The position numbers and the translations under genes were made by a program. The notes beneath the pieces are model-generated. The model was given only the letters and a program-made list of their open reading frames with translations, had not been told where the DNA came from and ran no database searches. Positions 8,303 to 15,299 of a DNA stretch of 19,510 nucleotides are shown here, one piece after another. The DNA comes from Bryobacterales bacterium (lineage in GTDB: Bacteria > Acidobacteriota > Terriglobia > Bryobacterales > Bryobacteraceae): the NCBI GenBank assembly GCA_003142355.1, contig PLMF01000435.1:22971-42480 (forward strand), read 5' to 3'. The first letter of the stretch is position 1, and each line of letters starts with the position of its first letter.

Positions 8303-8807
8303 TCAATTCCTCGCGCCCGCGACAGGGTACCCCTGCCATACATATTCCAGAGCCTCGGGCAGGGTTTGTTGTTTCACGGCGCGGTCGGTGTGCCCGGCGT
8401 TACGCGCAAACACAAACTGATAATGATAGCCCTTGGCGGCCAGCGCTTTGGCCATGTTCTCATTGGCGACCACCCAGTCGTGCATGTTGTCGCGCATGAC
8501 ATTCGGATTGAGAAGGTCCCTGTCGCCGACTTCCATCCAGATGCGCAGCGGCTTGGCCGGAGTGTTGGGGATGAGGTGTTCATGGAACTCCCATGCGCCG
8601 TGGGGGGTCTGGGAGCTCGACGGCCATTGCTGGTTCACGTAAGTGCCTGAGTAGGTGAGGACGCGGTGGTATAGCTCGGGGTGATACCACGCCATGATCA
8701 AAGCGCACGAGCCGCCGGAACTGCCGCCCATAGTCGCCCGCCCCTCGGGATCTTTGGTCAGTTTCACGTTCGCTTGCTTCTCCACCAGAGGCAGCACTTC
8801 TTTTTCG
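8303..8807 (-). pseudogene. 3' part of an interrupted enterochelin-esterase-like gene (catalytic half)
   Basis: From VLPLVEKQANVKLTKD onward this fragment has 164 residues of an alpha/beta-hydrolase esterase of the PF00756 type. All catalytic elements are here: the nucleophile elbow MGGSSGGS (G-G-S-S-G fits GxSxG), the acid in VGDRDLLNPN and the histidine in NAGHTDRA. Its reading frame continues upstream to 8884 only through unrelated inserted DNA, whose translation (MTYRHFQCDFPCV and on) has no esterase character and no signal peptide. It lacks the N-terminal half found at 10032-10699, joined through the 9-bp repeat at 8799-8807. A cytoplasmic truncated product is possible but is unlikely to be a functional esterase. 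Confidence 0.85.
8799..8807. repeat. 9-bp direct repeat, left copy (target-site duplication)
   Basis: TCTTTTTCG on the plus strand, identical to 10032-10040. It encodes the EKE of the esterase on the minus strand. The base before (T against C) and the base after (C against A) differ between the copies, so the match is exactly 9 bp. Confidence 0.75.
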
Positions 8808-8884
8808 CCTCGTCCGGGGAATCTGTGGGTGATGCCGGTCTTCGGGACACATGGGAAATCGCATTGGAAATGTCGGTAAGTCAC

Positions 8885-9287
8885 ACTGTTTCAACGGATT
8901 CCAAGTTGCTCTTGACATGTAAAAAGCCGCATTTTGGAGCCCGGCGGAACCGACCTGGGATTTCAAGGTCTGCGCCGCTCCTCGTTCCAAAGGCCATTCT
9001 GCGGGTGGCGGTTGGCTGCCGGTCAGTGTCCCTTCGGTGATCAACTGGAACCGGCCAACGACGCGCCCTGCTCGATTCGCGACCAGCGGGAGGGCGCAGA
9101 ACGCTTTTTGTTCTTTCTTCTTGGAAAGGTGTTTTGTTTTGGTTTTCAGGAGGTCGCAGGGGCGAAGCCCCCGCCGGGTGCGGGACGGATTACTGCCACC
9201 TATTCACCCGATTCACCCACGAATTCCTCCGACGAGTCTATTATAAAGACTGCATCGGATTCTGGCGGCAGGTTGAAGTAAGAACCC
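8885..9287. other. Stretch inside the insertion without a convincing gene
   Basis: Open frames here are short or have the composition of shadows. A tract rich in T and G (about 9100-9150, TTTTTGTTCTTTCTTCTTGG and on) is followed by the hairpin GCAGGGGC-GAA-GCCCCCGC at 9156-9174. Its 8-bp stem has one A-C mismatch and no T-run on either side, so it is not a good terminator. The left edge of the insertion (8808-8960) has a different texture and may be a decayed insertion-sequence end, but I cannot name a family. Confidence 0.5.
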
Positions 9288-9866
9288 TTAACCTTCCTTG
9301 TCGCTCCATTGTTCCGAAGACCCGTGTTTCTGGCAGCGCCGTTTCAACCAGTACCAGCTTCCTAACCCGATCAGGCCACATCCTGGGGGCACTAGGGTTC
9401 CGGGTTCGGGACAGTCATAGACCCAGTAACGCTGAGTCTGCGCGACCATTTGAATGGACGACGCCGAGGTTGTGGTGAGAGTCTGGTAGCTGACAGGGAC
9501 CTCGCCGGATGTGGCGACGGTCGCAAAGTTCGTGATGTACACCCAGGTGTCAATTGGATAGTAGGAGCCGTCCATTTTTGTCACTATCGGATCTCCGATG
9601 TGACAGCACTCGGGTGACCAGGGTGGATTCACCGTGCCAAAAGTAAGGTTGTCGTTCGAGGTTAGATCCGTATATTTCCACATAGAGGTGAATGTATATA
9701 GATAGCTTCCGTTCGGTTGGAGTTCCCAATATGGGCCTTGCGTCCCCTGGAAGGCGGAAGGATTATTATAGGTAATGTCGTCGGTAACATAGACTGTCCC
9801 GGCGAGAGCACTGGAAACTAGCGCGAGTAATCCACCAACTCGGCTTATCAAAACTGAGATGTTCAT
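9288..9866 (-). CDS. PEP-CTERM sorted exported protein of unknown function
   Basis: A 192-residue protein. The ATG at 9866 is preceded by a good ribosome binding site (GAGGAG, plus-strand 9876-9881, 9 bases before ATG). An N-terminal signal peptide (about residues 1-22, ending SSALA) leads into a polar, aromatic-rich beta-type domain with Cys87-Cys88. The C-terminus has the tripartite PEP-CTERM signal: Pro153-Glu-Pro followed by GT, a hydrophobic segment (about 157-172) and the basic cluster KRR (175-177). In organisms with exosortase, this signal directs cleavage and delivery to the cell surface or exopolysaccharide; no exosortase is in the window. Fifteen residues follow the basic cluster, longer than usual. 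The gene is wholly inside the 1224-bp insertion, is less GC-rich than its neighbours, and was probably brought in with it. Confidence 0.8.
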   Translation of the reverse strand: MNISVLISRVGGLLALVSSALAGTVYVTDDITYNNPSAFQGTQGPYWELQPNGSYLYTFTSMWKYTDLTSNDNLTFGTVNPPWSPECCHIGDPIVTKMDGSYYPIDTWVYITNFATVATSGEVPVSYQTLTTTSASSIQMVAQTQRYWVYDCPEPGTLVPPGCGLIGLGSWYWLKRRCQKHGSSEQWSDKEG

Positions 9867-9893
9867 TGGTTCTGTCTCCTCTCCGCCGGGAGG

Positions 9894-10031
9894 CTATGTT
9901 TGGAGTGGTGTGCTAATACCGGGATTGAATCCGGATGCAATGCCGCCCAATTGCGCCATTAAGCCAAAATCTCCATTTGGCTTCCCGGCCACGATTCGAC
10001 TATACACCCCGCCGTAGACCGTAGCAAGCCC
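9894..10031 (-). pseudogene. Possible 3' end of a foreign gene cut off at the insertion edge
   Basis: Reading inward from the right edge of the insertion on the minus strand, a 45-codon frame is open from the very first inserted base to a TAG at 9896-9894. Its translation (SRIVAGKPNGDFG, LMAQLGGIASGFNPG) has a natural composition and no start codon near the edge. This is what a gene truncated by the insertion breakpoint would look like. It ends 27 bp before the ATG of the PEP-CTERM gene on the same strand. I do not recognise the family, and the stretch is short enough that chance openness cannot be excluded. Confidence 0.35.
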
Positions 10032-10040
10032 TCTTTTTCG
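10032..10040. repeat. 9-bp direct repeat, right copy (target-site duplication)
   Basis: Second copy of TCTTTTTCG, at the point where the N-terminal esterase fragment loses its homologous reading (AEFVEKE, then GLLRSTAG). Confidence 0.75.
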
Positions 10041-10699
10041 ACGAACTCCGCGTAGAGGCCTGACATCGTATCGTATTCCAGGCCGCGCTCGCTTCCCTGG
10101 GCGTCACCCCCGCCGTTGCCAATGGAGATGGCAATCATCACCGGCACCCGATGCTGGGCGATCAGATTGTCCAGGGCCGTGAATAACGCCCCGTCAGGTC
10201 CGTCCGCCCCGACGATGAACGGCGCGGCTGTGCCGGGGACATATTGTTTGGGGACATACACAGCCACTCGGCGAGTGTAGGGAGCGGGATGGCTGGCGGT
10301 GACTACCAGCTTGGCGGGGTCGGTAGGGTCCGCCATGCCAAAGGTGTTAGCCTCGCGCGCGATGCCGGGATAGATCTTGCTGTCGGCCGATTCCATGGTG
10401 AACGTGAACACCGTTCCCTGCGGCACGCCTTCCTGCGCGGTCATCTCCGGTGCCGGGTTGTGTAGGGGCCCGAGGATAAAGTTCCCGTCGCCCTTTGCCG
10501 GAGCGTTGCCGCCGTCCGGCAACTCTTTCGCCGTGACATAACCGGGCGTATTGGGATCGCGGGTCGGCGGCGTCGGCCGCGTTGGCCGCGCGGCCGCGGT
10601 CGGAGCTTGCGCCATCCCCGGATCTACGCCAGTCATCAGGCCGATCAGGAACGCGATGCTTGGAAGACGCCGCAACGGAGAGCGACTCGTGGAAATCAT
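10032..10699 (-). pseudogene. 5' part of the interrupted enterochelin-esterase-like gene (signal peptide and N-terminal half)
   Basis: The ATG at 10699 begins MISTSRSPLRRLPSIAFLIG, a signal peptide. A Pro/Thr-rich linker (PTAAARPTRPTPPTRDPN) and the N-terminal part of a PF00756-type esterase follow (ILGPLHNPAPEMTAQEGVPQ, TRRVAVYVPKQYVPG, PFIVGADGPDG, VPVMIAISIGNGGGDAQGSE, LEYDTMSGLYAEFVEKE). At 10032 homology stops, and 23 unrelated residues lead to a TAA at 9959. The catalytic Ser, Asp and His lie in the separated 3' fragment (8303-8807). Joined at the 9-bp repeat, the two give an uninterrupted protein of about 387 residues, so the split is recent: no other stop or frameshift is visible in either half. 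Confidence 0.85.
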
Positions 10700-10876
10700 C
10701 ACCAATCTTAACTCAACAGCCGATACGGCAGGGCCAGATGGATCCTCACGACCCGCTCTCCCGATGCGCTGGCGGCTTGTCGGTACTGATCCGGCCAAAC
10801 TTCCTCCAGCGCCGTCTGGGGCCCTCGTGGCACATTCTTGGTGGTATGGGCTGCTGCCCGAATCGACGCTCAATGC
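10700..10876. other. Divergent spacer between the esterase 5' part and the toxin gene
   Basis: About 180 bp that must hold the promoters of the minus-strand esterase gene and the plus-strand toxin operon. No clear -35/-10 pair for the esterase is visible. Short open frames on both strands have no recognisable features. The boundary between the older chromosome and the defence island may lie here, since the style of genes changes from metabolic to defence at this point. Confidence 0.35.
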
Positions 10877-10890
10877 TAACATATATGTTA
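10877..10890. promoter_or_regulatory. Perfect 14-bp palindrome, likely operator of the toxin-antitoxin operon
   Basis: TAACATATATGTTA reads identically on both strands and is centred 17 bp before the GTG of the toxin gene. Type II toxin-antitoxin operons of this kind are normally repressed by their helix-turn-helix antitoxin at a palindrome overlapping the promoter. TATTAT at 10889-10894 may be the -10 box, overlapping the palindrome, which would make the transcript nearly leaderless. Confidence 0.55.
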
Positions 10891-10900
10891 TTATCGAATT

Positions 10901-11242
10901 GTGCTCGACGTTCGGGAATACATCGACACCGCCGGACGAAGCCCCTTTACGAAGTGGCTGCGTGCACTCAACGTTCAAGCCGCGGCGAAAGTTGCAACGG
11001 CGCTTGAACGAATTGCCGACGGCAACCTGTCCAATGTCAAGACGGTCGGTAATGGCGTTCTCGAATTCAGGGTTGATTTTGGCCCCGGTTACCGCATTTA
11101 CTTCGGGCGGGACGGCGACCGGCTTGTTATTCTGCTCGCCGGCGGCATGAAGAAGCGCCAGCAGGAAGACATCCGCCGGGCAAAAGCGAATTGGGAAGAC
11201 TACCGGAACAGGAAGACTCAGGAAGAGACACGATGCCACTAA
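10901..11242 (+). CDS. Type II toxin, HigB / phage Gp49-like (RelE superfamily)
   Basis: A 113-residue protein from a GTG start, of the 'addiction module killer protein' kind (PF05973 / RelE superfamily), expected to be a ribosome-dependent mRNA endonuclease. The family pattern is clear: DVREYIDTAGRSPFTKWL (residues 3-20), GVLEFRVDFGPGYRIYF (52-68), and the basic tail motif LLAGGMKKRQQEDIRRAK, where the conserved Lys, Gln and Asp sit. It overlaps the antitoxin gene by 10 bp, so the toxin is translated first, as in higBA-type operons. It lies downstream of a perfect palindrome. No inactivating change is seen. The tail after about residue 100 (RNRKTQEETRCH) is outside the conserved core. Confidence 0.87.
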   Translation: MLDVREYIDTAGRSPFTKWLRALNVQAAAKVATALERIADGNLSNVKTVGNGVLEFRVDFGPGYRIYFGRDGDRLVILLAGGMKKRQQEDIRRAKANWEDYRNRKTQEETRCH

Positions 11243-11553
11243 CCAAGGATTTTCGCGAAACGATCCGCGAACGCGCCCAACAGGAACCGCGATTCCGCAA
11301 GGCGTTGCTTCGGGAAGCAATCGAACTCATGCTCTCCGGCGACGAGAGGACCGGCCGCGCGATCCTGCGCAACTATATCAACGCCACAGTCGGCTTTCGG
11401 CAGTTGGAAGCGGCGACATCCATCCCGGCCAACAGCCTTATGCGGATGTTTGGGCCGAATGGCAACCCTTCGGCCAAGAACTTGTTTGGCGTGCTCGCTC
11501 ATCTTCAGGCGCGGGAAGGCTTGAACTTTGAGCTCCGTCCCCGCCGCAGTTGA
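11233..11553 (+). CDS. Xre-type helix-turn-helix antitoxin partner of the HigB-like toxin
   Basis: A 106-residue protein. The ATG at 11233 lies inside the end of the toxin gene (10-bp overlap), with a purine-rich AGGAAGAG in front. Residues about 52-92 form the helix-turn-helix of the 'addiction module antidote' family (GFRQLEAATSIPANSLMRMF, then GNPSAKNLFGVLAHL). The N-terminal half is helical and charged (FRETIRERAQQEPRFRKALL). Expected roles are neutralising the toxin by direct binding and repressing the operon at the upstream palindrome (10877-10890). The last residues (LRPRRS) are basic. The gene converges with hsdR, with 168 bp between the two stop codons. Confidence 0.83.
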   Translation: MPLTKDFRETIRERAQQEPRFRKALLREAIELMLSGDERTGRAILRNYINATVGFRQLEAATSIPANSLMRMFGPNGNPSAKNLFGVLAHLQAREGLNFELRPRRS

Positions 11554-11623
11554 TCCTCACTCACGGTTCGCGTCGTAGATCGCTCCCCACTGGCCGACTG
11601 GATGCATTGTGCGAAACCCGAAT

Positions 11624-11656
11624 CGGACAGCCAGAGGCGTCGGTTTTGGCTGTCCG
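11624..11656. terminator. Stem-loop between convergent antitoxin and hsdR genes
   Basis: CGGACAGCCA (11624-11633) and TGGCTGTCCG (11647-11656) form a perfect 10-bp stem with a 13-base loop; one further T-A pair extends it. It lies midway between two converging stop codons, which suits a bidirectional transcription stop, but no T-run follows on either strand. It may instead be another palindromic repeat. Confidence 0.4.
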
Positions 11657-11721
11657 AGAGTACCAAACTGGCATTCAATTCCCATAGCTGCCGCGTCCGA
11701 CAATCCGCCTGGCCGCGTACC

Positions 11722-14700
11722 TTAGGCTTTGGAACTGGCCGTCGCATCAGCCGACTGGGAGGCGCGGATACGGTCGTAGACCTGGTCGAGCATCCAGCTT
11801 TGAATTACCGTGCGGACCTCGGAGTTTTCGAAGAAGAGACCGGCTTGGCCGCCGTTGCGGTCCATGCGGCCGACCACCAGCTCTTCGAGGTGCTGGAACA
11901 GGGCGTAGGCGAAATCGTCACGGGTGTTGGCGGCGCCGGCCTGCTGGAGATTTTGGTTGGCAACGGCGTCGTCGCGCACCTGTTCCCAGAAGAGCTCATC
12001 GGTGGGAGTGAAGTTGGTACCGAAGCGTTCGTTGAGGACTTGCACCACCTGCGAGAGCGGCACCTGCCCATCTTCGTTGCTGCCCGTGCCGACCTCGGAT
12101 GGCGCGGAAAGGCTGCCACCAATACCGGGTTCGAGCGGGATTCGACCTTCACTGATTTTCTGAAGCCGGTAGAACTTCAGGCGCACGTCTTTATCGAGAT
12201 TGATGGGGTCGTGCGGGTTCGGGCTGCCCAGTTTTTCATCCAGGAAACGCAGATACGCGTCGAGTTTCTCGAGGCTCGAATCATCGTAGGGGATGACCTG
12301 CGAGAGGAACGTATACAGGCGAGCGAAGGCCGTCATGCGCGCGCGGAGATCGAGCTTGGCCTGTTCCTGGGCCTCCTCATAGCGTGTGACGGCTTTGTCC
12401 ACGATGGAATTGAGAAGCGCGTGGTCCGTCTGCGTCTGTTTGCGGTGGTGCTTGAAGAACACGGCGGCGAACTGCTCGACTTCGATTTCGAAGACGATGT
12501 GGAGGGTGTAGATGGCGGTGCGGAGATCGTACAACTGGCGCGGGTCGGCCTGTTCGCCGACGGCGGCGTGTTCGTAGTACGGTTGGAAAGCTTGTTGGAT
12601 GTCTTCCGCGTCGTTGACGAAATCGAGCACGAAGGTGTCGTCTTTGCCGGGATACTTGCGGTTGAGCCGGGAGAGCGTTTGGACGGCTTGGACGCCGTCC
12701 AGGCGTTTATCGACGTACATGGTGTGGAGTAACGGCTGGTCGAATCCGGTTTGATATTTGTCGGCGGCGATGAGCACCTGGTACTCGGGCTTGGAGAACT
12801 CTTCGGGGAGCTTCTTTTCGGAGATCTTGCCGCCGTTCATACCGACTTCGGTGAACTCGGATTCCGGCAGATCCGGGTCGATGACGGTGCCGGAGAAGGC
12901 GACGAGCGTACGGATGTTGGGGTAGCCCTTTTCCTGGATGTATTTGTCGAAGGCGCGCTTATAGCGAACGGCGTGCAAGCGGGACCTTGTCACCAGCATG
13001 GCTTTGGCCCGCCCGCCGATCCTATGGGCGGTGTATTTGCGGAAGTGCTCGATGATGACTTCGGTTTTTTGAGCGATGTTGTGGGGGTGGAGCGACATGA
13101 AGCGCGCGAGGGCCTTGGCGGCGCGCTTGCGCTCGACTTCGGGGTCGTCATCGGCGGACTTGACGAGTTTGTAATAAGTCTTGTAAGTGGTGTAGTTCTT
13201 GAGCACGTCGAGGATGAAGCCTTCCTCGATGGCTTGGCGCATGGAGTAGAGGTGGAAGGCCTCGGGGGCGCCATCGGGGCCGGGGCGCCCGAACAGGACC
13301 TTGGTTTTGTACTTGGGCGTGGCGGTGAAGGCAAAAAAGCTGATGTTGGGCTGGCGCTTGCGGGCCTTGACGCAGCGGATAATCTCCTCTTCGTAATCGG
13401 GGAGTTTTTCTTCGGCGGCGCGCTGGCGGGCTTCCTCGCGGATGCGGGGCGCGGCGAGAACGGCCTTCATTTTAACGGCTCCCTGCCCGGATTGCGAACT
13501 GTGGGCCTCATCCACGATGACGGCATAGCGGCGGTCGGGAAGCTCGCCAATGTGGCCGGTGACGAAGGGGAACTTTTGCAGGATGGTAATGACGATGGGC
13601 ACGCCGGTTTTGAGGGCGAGCGCAAGTTGCTGGGAGTTCTCGTCGATCTTCTGGACGACGCCCTGCTTGTGTTCGAACTGGTAGATGGTGTCCTGGAGTT
13701 GCTTGTCGAGCACGAGGCGGTCGGTGATGACGATGACGGAATCGAAGACCTTGCGGTCCTTGCCGTCGTGCAGCGTGGAGAGGTGATGAGCCAGCCAGGC
13801 AATGGAATTGCTTTTGCCGCTGCCGGCGGAATGCTGAATGAGGTAGTGGCGGCCGGGACCGTTGGCGCGCGCATCGGTGACGAGTTTACGGACGGCATCG
13901 ACCTGATGGAAGCGCGGAAAGATGAGAGCTTCCTTGCGGACCTTTTTGCCGTTTTCGATCTTCTCGACGACTTCAAGATGGAGAAAGCGGCCCAGGAGAT
14001 CCATCCAGCTATCGCGCTCCCAGATGCGCTCCCAGAGGTACGCGGTTTTGTAGCCGTCGGGGTTTTCCGGGTTGCCGGCAGCCGTGCCGTTGCCGAGGTT
14101 GAAGGGCAGGAAGTCGGTTTCGGCGCCGGCAAGACGGGTGGTCATATAGACCTGGTCTGTATCGACGGCGAAATGGACGAGGGTGCGCTTTTTGAAGGCG
14201 AAGATCTTTTCGCGCTGGTCGCGATCGGTGCGGTACTGATGTTTGGCGTGCTCGACGGTTTGGGAAGTGAACTGGTTCTTTAGCTCGGCGGTGGCGACAG
14301 GGATGCCGTTGACGCTAAGGACGAGGTCGAGCGACTTGTTGTGCTCGGCGCTGTAGTAAAGCTGGCGGGTGAGGGTGAGGCGGTTGGCGCTGTAATCCTT
14401 CTCGGCGTCGGGATTCATGCGGTGGGCGGGACGGAAGAAGGCGAGGGAGAAATTCTTGCCGAAGAAATCGACGCCGTGGCGGAGGACGTCAAGGGAGCCG
14501 CGGGCGTCCATGGCGCGGGTGACCTCTTCGAGGAAGACGGTTTCGGCGTTCTTGCCGTGGTAGTCGGCGATGATTTTCCACTTGGCCGGTTGGGTTTCGC
14601 GGATGAAGGGGAGGAGGACGGTGGGATCGAGCGCCAGGGCGCGGTCGAAGTTTTTGGAATCGGCTTGGGAGTAGCCGTGGTGGGTGAGGTGATGCTCGAT

Positions 14701-14736
14701 GGCTTCTTCGAACTTGATTTCGCGATAGTCGATCAT
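11722..14736 (-). CDS. hsdR: Type I restriction endonuclease subunit R (HsdR)
   Basis: A 1004-residue motor and nuclease subunit of a type I restriction-modification complex, which translocates and cuts DNA lacking the host methylation. The N-terminal nuclease domain has the PD-(D/E)xK-type residues Asp137 and Glu151-x-Lys153 (LDLVLSVNGIPVATAELKN). The SF2 helicase core has Walker A SAGSGKS (303-309), DEAH (409-412), motif III FTATPK (470-475) and motif VI QTLSRLNRKYPGK (686-698). A helical C-terminal region for complex assembly follows. The start at 14736 (MIDYREIKFEEAIEHHL) is chosen because the longer frame to 14910 only runs through the opposite reading of the toxin gene. There is no strong Shine-Dalgarno; translation may depend on the upstream toxin gene, 67 bp away. 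All motifs are intact. Confidence 0.93.
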   Translation of the reverse strand: MIDYREIKFEEAIEHHLTHHGYSQADSKNFDRALALDPTVLLPFIRETQPAKWKIIADYHGKNAETVFLEEVTRAMDARGSLDVLRHGVDFFGKNFSLAFFRPAHRMNPDAEKDYSANRLTLTRQLYYSAEHNKSLDLVLSVNGIPVATAELKNQFTSQTVEHAKHQYRTDRDQREKIFAFKKRTLVHFAVDTDQVYMTTRLAGAETDFLPFNLGNGTAAGNPENPDGYKTAYLWERIWERDSWMDLLGRFLHLEVVEKIENGKKVRKEALIFPRFHQVDAVRKLVTDARANGPGRHYLIQHSAGSGKSNSIAWLAHHLSTLHDGKDRKVFDSVIVITDRLVLDKQLQDTIYQFEHKQGVVQKIDENSQQLALALKTGVPIVITILQKFPFVTGHIGELPDRRYAVIVDEAHSSQSGQGAVKMKAVLAAPRIREEARQRAAEEKLPDYEEEIIRCVKARKRQPNISFFAFTATPKYKTKVLFGRPGPDGAPEAFHLYSMRQAIEEGFILDVLKNYTTYKTYYKLVKSADDDPEVERKRAAKALARFMSLHPHNIAQKTEVIIEHFRKYTAHRIGGRAKAMLVTRSRLHAVRYKRAFDKYIQEKGYPNIRTLVAFSGTVIDPDLPESEFTEVGMNGGKISEKKLPEEFSKPEYQVLIAADKYQTGFDQPLLHTMYVDKRLDGVQAVQTLSRLNRKYPGKDDTFVLDFVNDAEDIQQAFQPYYEHAAVGEQADPRQLYDLRTAIYTLHIVFEIEVEQFAAVFFKHHRKQTQTDHALLNSIVDKAVTRYEEAQEQAKLDLRARMTAFARLYTFLSQVIPYDDSSLEKLDAYLRFLDEKLGSPNPHDPINLDKDVRLKFYRLQKISEGRIPLEPGIGGSLSAPSEVGTGSNEDGQVPLSQVVQVLNERFGTNFTPTDELFWEQVRDDAVANQNLQQAGAANTRDDFAYALFQHLEELVVGRMDRNGGQAGLFFENSEVRTVIQSWMLDQVYDRIRASQSADATASSKA

Positions 14737-14803
14737 GCCAGGGCCGAGTTGCTTTTTAGCGCGAGCTTTGGGCGGGCCAGGCGAGTTTCTTGAGAACCGC
14801 GTT

Positions 14804-15091
14804 TCATCCCCGAATGCCCCGATACACCGTCCTGCGCGGGCCAATCGCAAACACGCGGATGAGACGCCGTTTCTCGTCAACCCGATAGACGATGCGGTAG
14901 GCATCCGCACCGAACCTCACCCGGTACGCATTGTTGTACCGCCGCATCTTGACGGCGCCGGGGGGCGCGGGATCAAATTCCAGGTCGTCGATCACCTCGC
15001 GGGCCTCTCGAATGAGGGAGGGATTTCCGAGCTTGCCCAAATCGCGTTCCGCCTCGGTTTCCAATATGACCTGCCAGTCACCGGAGGCCAT
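14804..15091 (-). CDS. RelE/ParE-superfamily toxin inside the restriction-modification locus
   Basis: A 95-residue small basic protein with the RelE/ParE pattern. It starts WQVILETEAERDLGKL (residues 6-21), continues with a helix (REAREVIDDLEFDP) and ends with the typical sheet MRRYNNAYRVRFGADAYRIVYRV with IRVFAIGPRRTVYR. RelE-type members cut mRNA on the ribosome; ParE-type members poison gyrase. The sequence alone does not decide which. The ATG at 15091 overlaps the end of the antitoxin gene by 14 bp, with AAAGGGCGG just before it. The gene sits between the hsdM-hsdS fusion and hsdR on the same strand, so it is probably co-transcribed with hsdR. The reading frame appears intact. Confidence 0.85.
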   Translation of the reverse strand: MASGDWQVILETEAERDLGKLGNPSLIREAREVIDDLEFDPAPPGAVKMRRYNNAYRVRFGADAYRIVYRVDEKRRLIRVFAIGPRRTVYRGIRG

Positions 15092-15299
15092 ACCGCCCTT
15101 TCACGTCTTCCCAGGGCACATACTTTGGGTGTTTCGACCTCTTCCGCAGGATCGCACTGTCGATCTTGTCCTGCTCCCGTTCGGAAACGTACTGAGGTGT
15201 ACTTCCATCTTTGAGGGCCGATATCACGGCTGGTTCAACGTGAAGCCGCGTATTGGGCGGCAAGGCTTCCAATAGTTGTATGAGTTTACGGGCGGTCAT
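15078..15299 (-). CDS. Antitoxin partner of the RelE/ParE-like toxin
   Basis: A 73-residue protein starting at the ATG at 15299, with a clear ribosome binding site AAAGGAG 8 bases upstream (plus-strand 15308-15314). The N-terminal MTARKLIQLLEALPPNTRLHV may be the DNA-binding or dimer part, but no classical fold can be named by eye. The C-terminal EREQDKIDSAILRKR, then YVPWEDVKGRYGLR, has the helical-then-extended character of antitoxin tails that wrap RelE-like toxins. The call rests mainly on position: immediately upstream of and overlapping a RelE/ParE-like gene, with normal antitoxin size. The strong ribosome binding site fits the usual excess of antitoxin over toxin. Confidence 0.75.
   Translation of the reverse strand: MTARKLIQLLEALPPNTRLHVEPAVISALKDGSTPQYVSEREQDKIDSAILRKRSKHPKYVPWEDVKGRYGLR

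Larger units (their letters stand above)
8808..10031. mobile_element. 1224-bp insertion flanked by a 9-bp direct repeat, family unknown
   Basis: This DNA interrupts the esterase gene at a single point. The plus-strand sequence TCTTTTTCG occurs at both edges (8799-8807 and 10032-10040), while the adjoining bases differ on both sides. Removing the insert and one copy joins AEFVEKE to VLPLVEKQ in frame. That is the signature of insertion with a 9-bp target duplication. The insert is visibly richer in A+T than its surroundings. It carries a PEP-CTERM gene and a possible truncated gene end, but no transposase or integrase. Comparing its two ends (CCTCGTCCGGGG inward from the left, GGGCTTGCTACGG inward from the right) shows no terminal inverted repeat. 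It could be a decayed or internally replaced transposable element, or DNA carried in by another mechanism. Confidence 0.7.

Noticed and set aside
8934..9281. 115-codon plus-strand frame inside the insertion
   Set aside because: No recognised motif, no ribosome binding site, and it crosses a hairpin and T/G-rich tract; likely non-coding.
9900..9995. Possible tRNA (TTGAATCC-like and hairpin-like pieces) next to the insertion edge
   Set aside because: No cloverleaf with acceptor and anticodon stems could be drawn on either strand.
8808..10031. Known insertion-sequence family at the esterase interruption
   Set aside because: No transposase fragment and no terminal inverted repeat found by comparing the two ends; a family name would be a guess.
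12751..14283. 510-codon plus-strand open frame across hsdR
   Set aside because: Gly/Val/Asp/Glu-rich shadow of hsdR on the opposite strand, a common result of high GC at third positions; hsdR has every expected motif.
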